Source: Eupeodes corollae (Eukaryota; Arthropoda; Insecta; Diptera; Syrphidae). Taken from it: DNA of 64,000 nucleotides. Position numbers and translations under genes: made by a program. Positions 54,281 through 64,000 of this stretch are shown here, piece by piece. The first letter of the stretch is position 1. Each line of letters opens with the position of its first letter. The notes beneath the pieces are model-generated. The model did not search any database and was not told where the DNA came from. It saw nothing but the letters and a program-made list of their open reading frames with translations. Where the stretch lies: positions 309,068,485-309,132,484 of the forward strand of contig NC_079147.1 in assembly GCF_945859685.1 (NCBI RefSeq), written 5' to 3'.

Positions 54281-56289
54281 GTTAGTCTTCTGTCTGCGAA
54301 AAATTCACTTTGCTTTCGCCCTCTGTCCTCTCTATTGCTTTCTCACTCCCTCTCTCAGCTAACTATACACATTGCCTGAATGTTTGCAAGTTCACAAAAA
54401 CTGAAGCATTTTTCGAATACCCCCATTCCGGGATTATTTCTATTCCGCTAAGGAAAGCCATCATGAGATACTTCTTTTTATTCCCCGGCAACAGTGAGCC
54501 GCAAGCTGCCATCTTGTTGTATAGCTAGCTTACCACTTCACCTCGAAAATGCAGGAAAAATATCATGCTGCACACGGAAAGAGATGCATTCATCCATTCA
54601 ACGAGATCAGCAGAATGAAAAACGAGACACGAATCATAGCTCTGCTAGAGATATAGAGGTTCCCGTTCCCGTCTCCGTTCCAAGCCTTAGTTCCTTGCAA
54701 AGCAAAGAGTGTAGGGTATGTAGTATGTATTCCGAAAAGCGTTAAAAAGTTGCACTTTTTTCTATAAGGAAGGCTTATCATTCCCATCGAGTTTTTCAAA
54801 CGAGTAAAAAAAAAAACAAACACCAAAACCAACTTGGGTGGGGATAGTTTTGTGTGTTTGGTGAAATGGCGCCCAACTGGGAACTCTGTCAATCTCGCTC
54901 TCTCTATATCTTTCTCCTTCTCTAGAGAAACTATAATTCTTTTCATTGCTATTAGTACCGTTGGATAGGATCTGGTGCACTAAATAAATTCGTCACCCGA
55001 CCGCATGCGACACTATCCACAAGAGAAAAAGAGATAGATAGATTAAAATACAGAGAAAAACCTATTTTTGCCGGTCTACCGGTCTGTCGCTCTTCTCTAC
55101 TAATGATGATGATGATGAAAAAACTGGTGATGGTTGCGGTGGTTATTGGGGTTTCAATTCTGCTGCTACTGCTGCAGCTGCTACTATGGTGTTGTGGGGG
55201 TGTTGTTGCGCATTCAATGCTATTGCTCCCTGTTGCTGGCTGAACTGATAGTTCTGCTGTTGCTAGGCACAATGTTCGGTATATTTTCCCATCGTATGTA
55301 CTGTATTATGTAGGTGCCGGTACCTGCTGCTTCTGTTCTGTTGCCGTTGCCATAGCCGTACTGCACTTAGTGGGCTATAGTTAGGGCAAACTAAAAATAT
55401 TGTGAATGGGTTAAACTAAGCCTTCACCCCCACCACCACCTCCACCTCGTCAACTTTGCATATGCCTTGTCAGTAGTTTTGCCAGGGCTGATGGGTGTAG
55501 TGAACTTTCTAGTTGCAACGGTTTTTTTTCCTTTTTGTGTGAACTGTATGAGTTGGGTATGCTTCTTCTTTTTTGTTTGTTTGGACGGACTCCCTTTGGG
55601 GGATTTCATATTCCGTTTTTGAACTTATTTAAGGTTTGTGTGTTACGAGATGAGTCGACTGTCAGAATTTTATTTCATAGGATTCGGTTCGGTTTTGTGG
55701 AAAGTGCAGGATGAATGGCCCGATTCTGTTCAATTGCTTGGCTAACCTGGCTACATTGAACTTAGATATTAAACAAAAAAGATGAAAATAAATTTAAACC
55801 AAGGGAGAGGGGGAGAATATTGAAGTGATTTTTCATTATTTCCTTTAATTTCGATTGCTTTGTAGTTGATAACAATGTTATGGGAGAAGTTTTATGAAAT
55901 ACAGTGGTTTATGTAATAGAAACTTTGGAAAAAAATCAAAGTCGGTCATGTATATTCGGATACTAGAATTATTTAATTCTCAACATAAAAAAAGGTAATT
56001 CTGTCAAAAGTTAACTAAAGTTTAGGCATTAGTTCTTCAACCCTCTGATTCACTAACTACACACAAAATGACATGTTGTCATTTTCATTAGCGCACATTC
56101 AAAGGGTTTCATAAACGAAAAATACGCTAAAGACATAGTCAGAGCATTATTAGGAAACGAATGCACGAAGGGGTCGCAACAACTTGCTCCATGCACCCGA
56201 AGAGTCTGTTTATAAAAATATTTTTCATTTTTTAACAATATAAAGTTTATGATAGATCGAAAATAATAATTATTAAACATAATCATAAA
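54281..56289. other. gene-free, G+C-richer stretch
   Basis: No supported gene. It includes CT/GA-rich tracts near 54330-54360 and 54893-54925, ATGATG repeats near 55104-55120, CTGCTGCTACTGCTG text near 55160-55190, and CACCACCACCTCCACC near 55429-55445. These suit an intron or intergenic regulatory region. From about 55740 it becomes A+T-rich. Confidence 0.4.
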
Positions 56290-58381
56290 TCTTCGTTCAT
56301 TATAGCAGTTCTATATCAAAGCGCCATTTTGCAAAATACGTAAAGTTTTTAACATTTCATTCAATAAACTTATCAATTGATCTTCCGACAAAAAGTCTTT
56401 TCTGAATACATTCCTTCTGATTTCTTTTAAAATGGTGCATTTACCCAAGAAGTGTACAATATCCTCTCTTTCTGATAGGTTGCATATATTATACTCTAGG
56501 GGTAAGTCAGGTCTGTGTGGAATGAATTTTAAATCTATTAGTTCACTACGTAGTCTGACCATCATAGACATCACACGAACTTTATTGGAATCCTTAAAAT
56601 GGATTCTCTGTAAGGTTAAGATTTAATCTGTTTCAGCAATATATTCAGCTCTACATTTCTCATGAGCTTTTGAAATGACTTTACACAAGATGTTTTTAGC
56701 GGTTGTTAAATCTTCGATGAGTAAATTAAAATTATTTTGACATTCCTAAGAAAGATTTTGCCACTCTCGATGCCAACTATTTTGATCTTTTATCGCTTTT
56801 ATGGCCACTCTTTTCACGACCCGTTAGGAGTATTTCATCTGAATTGTACTTTTACATCCCCATACCTGCGATTTTTAGCCTCGCACACATTCAATATTTT
56901 CTCGATTAAAGCTCCATTTTGCATTTGATGCGTTACGTCCACCACCACTTTTAATAACCATAACCTTCGATTTATCTATATTTACTACTAAATTCCATAG
57001 CTGACCCTGACCACCCTGCAGGTAGTCTAAAAGGTCTTCTATAAATAGTGCAAACAAAGTAGGGCTTAATGTACAACTTTGTAGCACTCCCGATTAGGTT
57101 TCAAACCAGTCTGAGAGTTCTTCACCTGTCCATACAGCAGCCCTTGTTCTTCTATATAGGTGCTCAAGAACGCGACCAAACTTGAACGATATCCCAAGAC
57201 TATACAGCTTGTAGAATAGTGCACCTCGATCGATTGTATCAAAAGCTGCTTTAAAATCGATCTAAATCCAGCCTGGAACTTCCTCAGCAAGTTTCCGGTC
57301 TCAATCCAACTTCCAAACGCTAATCGTTATAAATATATTGTAAGATGCATTTAAAAAGGAAATCCTCTGTAGTTAGCTGCACCAAATAACGATCCTTTCT
57401 TGTGGATTGGAAACGTAAAAGCACCTCGAAATTCATTTGCAAACAGTTCTCTCTATAAAACTGCATTAAAAAGTTTAAAATGGTGCTCTTTAAGTATGAC
57501 AGTCCCATACTTAAAAATTTCACTGGAATACCATTCGAACCGGCTGCTTTTCCATCTTTAAGCGTCTCCAGCGTTTCTTCCAACTCGATATATGTAAATG
57601 CACAGTCCAGAGAGTCGACTACGAATCCAAGTGCTGCGAATTGCTACTTTGTCGGCGTTATTTCAAGATTTAAAAGATCCTTGAAATGGGATAGCATTAC
57701 ATTCGAAGACAGTTTTGTGTGGATAGTAAAGTGTTTTCCAATCAGCTCTCTAGCTAGTTTCCAAAAATCAGCGGATATTTTACAAGATCGGAACTGTAAA
57801 CAATGCAATCATTTGGTATTTCATCGCGAAAAGTCCCATTCATTTAACTGAATTTTGGGAATGTATTAACATTGCTAAATGCAATACTTTAACTTCGAAA
57901 ACAAATTCCCAGTTAATTTTGAAGTCTTTTGTAAAAAAATCATTAAGTCAAAAGAATGCATTACTTTTTACTGCTTGCATTCTTGTAAGTCTTTTAAAAG
58001 TCTTTGACATTCTTTGCATTCATTAAGTCTTTTGATTGCGTTCAATGTAGTGCAGTCATTTGAATGTTTTGAAGTCTTTTTACTGCTTGAAGTCTTTCTA
58101 CTTCTCTTAATGATTTTTTTTACAAAAGACTTCAAAATTAATTGTGATTTTTTTTTGAAGTTAAGTACTGACATGAAGTCAAATTATTCAAAATGTAAGT
58201 CTTTTCAATCATTTAACTGCAATACAAAAATGATTGCATTTTTTACAGCTCTGTACAAGATGCTATAAACGGACTGCTTGCTTTCTGCGTATAAACAAAG
58301 CTCTTTGAACTTCTTAGTTGCCTCTAAATAAAAACCCCTTAAATAATCCTTGGTGGAGTTACGGAAAATCCTCAACCACAC
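56290..58381 (-). pseudogene. LINE family C copy 2, long fragment split by a hAT MITE
   Basis: Read on the minus strand. The pre-RT region at 58381-58262 reads RIFRNSTKDYLRGFYLEATK and KFKELCLYAESKQSVYSIL; after the hAT MITE (57789-58253) it resumes as KISADFWKLARELIGKHF. RT follows: KDGKAAGSNGIPVKFLS (57583 onward), a decayed D-x-K-A-A-F-D-T block near 57240, VLQSCTLSPTLFALFIEDLL near 57085, VNIDKSKVMVIKSGGGRNAS near 56970. The C-terminal zinc-knuckle-like block NICNLSEREDIVHFLGKCT (near 56490) matches copy 1. The YADD box itself is deleted between 57020 and 57000. Stops and frameshifts occur throughout. Confidence 0.78.
57789..58253. mobile_element. hAT MITE rich in AAGTCTTTT repeats, with perfect 8-bp TSD
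   Basis: The 465-bp element begins CGGAACTGTAAACAATGCAA and ends with its near inverse (TTGCATTTTTTACAGCTCTG), terminal repeats of about 25 bp. It is flanked by TACAAGAT on both sides (57781-57788 and 58254-58261). Nearly the whole interior consists of AAGTCTTTT/AAAAGACTT and GCATTC/GAATGC words, about ten or more copies in both orientations. It has no coding capacity and lies inside LINE C copy 2. Confidence 0.92.
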
Positions 58382-58384
58382 AAG

Positions 58385-58422
58385 TGAAAATGAAATGAAA
58401 TGAAATGAAATGAAATGAAATG
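58385..58422 (+). repeat. TGAAA pentanucleotide microsatellite
   Basis: Six perfect TGAAA units plus an imperfect first unit, directly beside the 5' edge of LINE C copy 2. Confidence 0.95.
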
Positions 58423-58439
58423 GCACTAAATGGAACTTA

Positions 58440-59609
58440 TTTTATGGGGCAGAAATAGTAGATCATTAAGTTTTTAAGTTGTTGTTATGAAATTTATAAG
58501 GTCCTTTGATGACATTTCAATAAATTTGTAGCACGAAACTTATTTTTGATTGACATTAAAGTAAAACTAACAAATATGAATTTGGAGTTGATAAATGTTG
58601 AGGTTCTCGAATTGATTGAAGTTAAAGCTTCTCCTCAAATTTACGATAGGAATGAACACTTTTTTCGGCTTCGATCAACTGACCCTTTACCAAAGATTTC
58701 GCCTTACCAAAACATGATAAATCGATAACAAGCTGACGGCCATATAGCAGGTTGGATACAATATTCTTGTAACAGAAATCAATAGAGTTTGAATATTTGT
58801 TTGAAAAGCTTCATCTTTTTGGGTCTCGTTTTGAAGCTTGCAGATAGCAGCAAAAATTGATCCGTAATTTTAGAGTTAGGCAAGGTAAAAGCAAACAGTC
58901 TCCACATTCTTAAAGCGTCAGTCTTTCATTTGATATAAGATTGGGTTACTTCCTCTTTTTTTTGTCAGCCATATCATAAATTAATATTTTGTATTCTTCC
59001 CACAAATCAAAACTTCACATTAAATTTCCCGTTTTGAAATTTCATGTTGACGTCTGTTTGCCATTTTGTAATGACACGAAGTTGGATGCATTTCAATATA
59101 TCTAGAACTTAGTTAAGTGTATCTTAAATATTTTCTGACAACCTAAAATAAATTATGTTGCACTTAAAATCTAAGATGTACTTAGTTGCGACACACATTT
59201 ATTATCAGCAAATGGGGCTAAATCGATAGATTAGTTGATCAAAATTCAGAATGAAAACTACGCTTTGGGGGTACTCTTCGGTGGCAATTCAAACAATTTT
59301 TTTATATTGAATGAAGCCAAGTTATTGACCAAGAAATTTGTATGTAGTCTGTTATTATTAGTTTTAAATATGAAAAAAAAACACCTAGCGCAGTTTTGCT
59401 AATAGATTTGATTTTCCAGGCAGATGGACGAAATCACAGTGATAACTGTGAAAAATAGGTAAGGCAAACATATATATTTATTTATCTATTACAGTTTTAA
59501 AAATTAAAAGAGTATGTCAACAGAAAAATACATTCTAATACATAGAAAACTGTTTTCTAAAAACTAACAAATGTTGGATTCTATTTAATTTTTCTATTAT
59601 TTCAAAGTT
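58440..59609. other. gene-free stretch
   Basis: A+T-rich sequence with no gene. A 60-codon frame at 58546-58728 has no recognisable domain. Confidence 0.4.
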
Positions 59610-59644
59610 AGTTCTAGACTTGTAAAACTACCCAATCATTCGAG

Positions 59645-61751
59645 CAGGACCGCGCAAAGCACATGTGCAATATGTGCAAATTCATAGGGCGCAAAATTCT
59701 GGGGGCGCATTAAAAGGAGCAAAAAAATGCAATCGGATCTTTTGCAAACAAATATGTACTACTGTTTGCGATTTTTTTAACCAGAAACATTCTTAAAATA
59801 TTTAGTCTCAAAAAACATCCATCAGAACGGTCCTAAGTCATCTCTTGCGTACTGACTAATATCACTTCCATTCTTGCATTCAATGAAAATTTAACTCAAG
59901 ATACTGTAGGTAAAAATCCTACCTACCTAATTTCCAAAAATTTCAGCCTGTTAGTACAACAACAACATAAAAAAAATACATGCCACCTCATATATGTGCG
60001 AGATTTATTTCCTGCACACTGAGTCCCAAAGTTAACATAGAGAGTATGACAACGCAAAATACTTATTCATATTGAATATATGGGCTAGAACGTGCAGGTT
60101 TTGTATTATGCACCGTACCCGTCTCATCTACAAAATGCCAGGTGCAATTCAATGTAACCAAATGTACGTGCGTCATGCCTTAATTTGCAGAATGTTTTAA
60201 CATTATGCAGTGTTAAGGATTTAGATGGAGAAGAATTGTTTCAAGAGTTAACCGTAATATCCCCGCTTGTTACACCACAAAGCTCAAGTTAAAATGTGTT
60301 AAATTTTATTTTTAGTCCAAACCTTGAAGATTTTGCTCCGAATTTACCGGTCAGGGGAACGAAGTTTTTCTAAACTTAAAATTAGCAAAAATTATCTTAT
60401 TATTAAATTCTTTAGACTTTGATTATCTCATTTCTGTATGTTTCCAAGTTTAACGTTTCCCCTCTGCTCATTTCTAAAATGATTTAGATTTAGATTTATT
60501 CATTGAATGCATACACAGTAAGACGTACATCTTATAATATTAGTGATATGCTAAAATACAAAACATAAAATAGTTAACAGGCTACTTCAAAGATGAATTT
60601 ATATAAATTTTTTGAGTTTAAATAAAATTTAATTTAATTTAATTAATAATTAATAATCTCATTCTTTAAATTCAAATTGATTTATTCAGTTAAAATTACA
60701 ATTAGTATATAATATTTATGTACATATGTATATTTATACAAATTTTTGTAGTTCAGTTCGTTATTTAAAATCATGTAATATAAAATTCGTACATATTAAT
60801 CTCAACTCTCAACTTTATGCGAGGTTCTTTGAAAATTAGGCACTTTGAAAATGACTTCGGAGTTCTAATCGAAACTTAGTTTCTCCATTTAAAGTTTTCA
60901 AGTTTCTAGGCAGAAGATTCCACAGACGAATAGCGTAAACAAAAAATTGTTGTTCAGAGGTACGACAGGAATAATGAGGGTGCATAAGCATTAAGGATCT
61001 GCTTGAGGAACTGAATTGAATCCTATTATATAAACTAGAAGGTTGTTGCGTGTTTATTATGTTACAGAGTAGGAGTAGCGTCCTGTACCGCATGAGATGA
61101 TCAAAGGAAAAGTTGTAAATTTGGCGTGAAAATTCCGAAATACGATCAAAACGACGTAGACCAAAAATGTAGCGAGCTATGTTATTAAAGGCGACATTCA
61201 ATTTCCTTCTACTGTTGGCATCACAGTTGCTAAAAACTTCGCAACCATAAGTTAATATTGGGATCACAATCGTTTTGGCAATCATCATCCGAGTGTTCAA
61301 GGGCGTAAAATGTTGTGACGACCATAACATTCTAAGAACCCCATAAACCTTACCCACCGCCACATTGATATGGCTGTCCCAAGTAAGTCTCCTGTTAAAC
61401 AACATGCCTAGATTTCGCGCATTCGATGTAAATTCAATTGGTATACCATTCAAGCAGATGCTTGGAAAATACTCCAGGTTAATTGCTGATTTATTGATGA
61501 TAACACATTTTGACTTGGTAGGATTTAAGAAAAGACCATTATTCTGAGACCAATTTGATATTTTTTCGAGATCTTGGTTGATAATATAAGCGTTGCGTTT
61601 TAGGGTTACTTGGGATACCGCACTGAAAGTCTACCTCCTGGGTAATGTGGGAAATGCGTATGCTTGTGTATCAATTTATGTGTGAAAATATAAAAAAGGG
61701 GCGCTTTCTACTAATCTTGCACAGTGCGCAAGTTTAGCTGGGCCGGCCCTG
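59645..61751. mobile_element. hobo-like hAT element carrying a LINE, with perfect 8-bp TSD
   Basis: The left end reads CAGGACCGCGCAAAGCACAT; the right end, reverse-complemented, reads CAGGGCCGGCCCAGCTAAAC, both followed by TGTGCAA-type and GGGCGC-type words (59691 and 61698). The flanks are CATTCGAG on both sides (59637-59644 and 61752-61759), a perfect 8-bp duplication. No transposase frame was recognised in the remaining interior (59645-60475), so it is probably non-autonomous. LINE A copy 3 (60480-61615) lies inside. Confidence 0.82.
60480..61615 (-). pseudogene. LINE family A copy 3, 5'-truncated
   Basis: On the minus strand from about 61610: INQDLEKISNWSQNNGLFLN and PTKSKCVIINKSA (RT motif D/E region), then an intact 205-codon frame (61453-60836) with NARNLGMLFNRRLTWDSHI, VYGVLRMLWSSQHFTPLNTR, ILTYGCEVF, RRKLNVAFNNIARYIFGLRR, FDRISEFSRQIYNFSFDHLM and IRLWNLLPRNLKTL. 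This is the best-preserved C-terminal part of family A and aligns with 2900-3480. The 3' end carries AAATCTAAATCTAAATC repeats (60481-60498 on the plus strand). The RT catalytic core is absent. It sits inside the hobo-like hAT. Confidence 0.85.
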
Positions 61752-62125
61752 CATTCGAGAATGTAATATTTTATGACTTCAGTTAAAAGACTACATTCTT
61801 TGCATTCACTTAGAGACTGGAGCTATAGATTTTCCAATTAATTGACATAAGAGATTGCAATAGTTTGTTTCCCAAGCATCTGATTACAATCAATCTTTTG
61901 ACTTAAAGGTTTTCCAATCATTCTATGCAAAAACTGCAATTGAATGCTACGAGTAAAACTTTAGTTTTTAATTAGTTATAAAAAGTATGTTTTTGTTCAG
62001 TTATTGATAAGAAAAAATAAAATAAATAACTAAATAAACTTTAAATGAATACATTAAGAATTAAGAATGCAAGAATGATTGCAATCTTGATGCGATTTTT
62101 GATTGCATTCACAAAAGATAGCAGC

Positions 62126-64000
62126 CTCTTAAAATCCTATTTGGTACGATGTTATAACTTCATGCTTTAAGTTTTTGGTATAAATATTTACTATTACTTA
62201 TTAAAAATAATCAGAACAGCAAGTATTAATATATGGTTGATTTCAGAACTGTTGTCATTTTCAAGACTTACAGCAGTGCCCAGGTATATGAATTCTTTGA
62301 GCACCTCGAGGTTATACCTATTAGTGGTTAAAATCAATATAGAGGTGATGAGTGTTCATGTTGTATTCTTGGGTCTTCGCAAGGATTTGGCGTTACGTAA
62401 AGATTTGGTCAATGGAAGATTTTCCAAGCCTAAAGTATGTGTCAAAAAAAAAACTTTTTTTCTAAATAAGCCTAATAAGAAAATGTGGAAAGAAAACAAA
62501 CAGTATTTCATTTTCCTTAAAACAAAATCGAAAATTATTTTCTATTAACTATTTTAAGCACAACTGTCACATTGAGTGCTCGGTTCAAAAACTTTTTAAC
62601 ATAGTTTTTGTGTAGATATAATATCTAAGAATAACAACTCAAATGTATCCTTGGTAAAATCACCAACCCACAATCATCACCATCCAATACTTTCCATATT
62701 TCAAATTTCACCCACCCATTTAATGTGGTACCAAAACCCATGCCACATCAGCAATCCCAGTCCCAGTTCCAAGCTCCAACCCGAACCTATAAAGTACGAC
62801 TGTCTTTCACACTCATAATGCATGAAACGTGATGAAAGCTTCTCTGAGTATTTGTTGCATTTAAAAACATTTTATGCAATATGTCAGAGAAAATTTTCTG
62901 AATTGATATTGAAATGTGTACAGAAGTGGGGAGGAACGGGCAGAATGCGAACTAAAATAAAAATGCTAAGAATCCAAACTAAACGATATAATGTAGCCCG
63001 TATACCTCTCTTTCTGCTATCGAAGGGGATGTCGATGAGAATGAGGACTATATGCGAATATGTAGATACTTTTACGAGCACGAGTTCCTTATACTCTTCA
63101 AGGATATTTGGTGCATTTCATTTCATGCCTTTGAATGTGCATCGGGGTGGATTGGTAAGCATTGATTTAAATTCACCTCCGATTCCACCCCCACCTCTGC
63201 ATCGTTAGCCCCTCTCACTCTCTTCTAAAAGAAAAATGATGAACCGAAGACTGTAATGGCGATGGCGATGGTGAAGGCGATAGGTAGGTACAAGGAAAAG
63301 GAGGGAATAAACAAAAATTATTTATAAATGCAAAATGTTTATTCACTTCTGTCTCCTTCTCCGTCTCCGTTTCCTTCGAGGCAATAGCTCTGCCTTTGGG
63401 GTGAGATTTCTATTTTTCTATGAATACTTGTGATGCATAGGTGAGGAACCTAGATGGAGTTAGTGTATCATTGAACATCTCACCACACATACTCGTATAT
63501 ATTCAAAAGCTCAAAAAAGAAGACAAGAAATGCAGAGGAATGGCAAAAAAAAGGTATTTGAAGAAGCTTAGAAACGTTCGAGTTGAGCGGCCTTCTTCCT
63601 GAATATTTAGTGCACATGGCAACATCGAACAATAACCCTGATCTGTCATCGTTGTCGTTCACGTTGTCGTCGTTGTCTATTCTACTGGTTTCGTTTGCTT
63701 TAGTTTCTTCCGCTGTGCTTCCAGTCTTTTTTTTACTCTCTCAATTTTCAGTTTCAGCCTCTGGGCTATACAGAAAGGGGGTTTGGGGTTGGGGTTTTGA
63801 GTTGAGACCGTTCATGGGGCTTTAAAGAAAGTGGGAATGGGTTTATTTCAAATTCAAATTTATACCCTCGCTAAAGAATGTAACTGCTCGACATAAGTGC
63901 GGCACTTTGTGAATCAGTAATTCAGATGATGGATGACAGCTTTTTTTTTTAAATGTTCGTCTTACTCTGTTGTTGTAGGTGAAGGCGGTTCATTTGGGAT
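62126..64000. other. gene-free stretch
   Basis: No supported gene. From 62640 the sequence is G+C-richer and unique-looking. A 128-codon frame (62822-63208) has no domain and a late Pro run; a TATA-like word CCTATAAAGT lies at 62786, too close to that ATG for a normal promoter. Repeats include GGCGATGGCGATGG near 63258 and TCTCCTTCTCCGTCTCC near 63351. Confidence 0.4.

Larger units (their letters stand above)
59610..62125. mobile_element. possible second copy of the AAGTCTTTT hAT MITE, split by another hAT
   Basis: After removing the hAT at 59645-61751, the joined flanks read TAGACTTGTAAAACTACCC, then AATCATTCGAG and AATGTAATATTTTATGACTTCAG-like text, similar in layout to the left end of the MITE at 57789 (CTGTAAA...AATGCAATCATTT). 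The right part (61760-62110) has the same word set: AAAAGACTACATTC, TTTGCATTCACTT, GATTGCAAT, and ends TGATTGCATTCACAAAAGA. The outer boundaries and an 8-bp duplication could not be fixed. Confidence 0.4.

Noticed and set aside
54560..54740. Second exon candidate after 54280
   Set aside because: Acceptor-like and donor-like dinucleotides exist, but the frame and boundaries are ambiguous; mentioned only with the first candidate.
62822..63208. 128-codon plus-strand open frame with an upstream TATA-like word
   Set aside because: The TATA-like word is only about 35 bp before the ATG, leaving no room for a normal 5' UTR, and the protein shows no domain.

Overview
This looks like non-coding DNA from a fly (Diptera). 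It is A+T-rich and full of decayed transposable elements (TEs), with no operons, ribosome binding sites or CRISPR. The TE set is typical of insects: several non-LTR retrotransposon (LINE) lineages, a tRNA-derived SINE family, mariner/Tc1, PIF/Harbinger and hAT elements. The best-preserved mariner has a DD41D spacing like the rosa group described from Ceratitis, so a tephritid or related fly is plausible but not proven. No host gene could be recognised. One possible 138-bp internal host exon lies at 54143-54280. The window is best read as intergenic or large-intron sequence.

Layout. 1-12 kb: two copies of LINE family A (2046-3683, 5570-6998), a SINE, an unnamed modular repeat X (6999-7986), and LINE family B with an RTE-like fragment (8.8-11.5 kb). 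15-18.4 kb: a LINE fragment, then a nest in which one mariner sits inside another and a SINE sits in the outer one. 21.7-25.2 kb: a Tc1-like pseudogene carrying a SINE, then a PIF/Harbinger element. 26.9-28.6 kb: LINE C inserted in a SINE. 30.8-32.4 kb: an RTE-like LINE inserted in a mariner. 33.5-37 kb: a mariner remnant, a young Jockey-type LINE with a 10-bp target-site duplication (TSD), and a MITE. 39.9-41.8 kb: a non-autonomous hAT with perfect 8-bp TSDs. 44-48.8 kb: an unnamed transposase-like pseudogene split by an RNase H-bearing LINE, an RTE fragment and a SINE. 50.9-53.5 kb: repeat X (reverse strand) and a SINE split by a MITE. 56.3-58.4 kb: LINE C split by a hAT MITE. 59.6-62.1 kb: a hobo-like hAT holding a third LINE A copy. 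Between these lie non-repetitive stretches, often richer in G+C, with no gene seen: about 4.5-5.1, 12-14, 19-20.7, 25.4-26.5, 29.5-30.8, 49-50.7, 53.7-56 and 62.6-64 kb.

How the parts relate. Insertion order can be read from TSDs and from coding frames that resume across insertions. The SINE family ends in a sequence very like the 3' end of the RTE-like LINE at 30.9 kb, which suggests a SINE/LINE partnership. Several DNA transposon families show as internally deleted, non-autonomous copies with intact ends. All element assignments come from reading translated motifs and repeat ends by eye; no database search was run.
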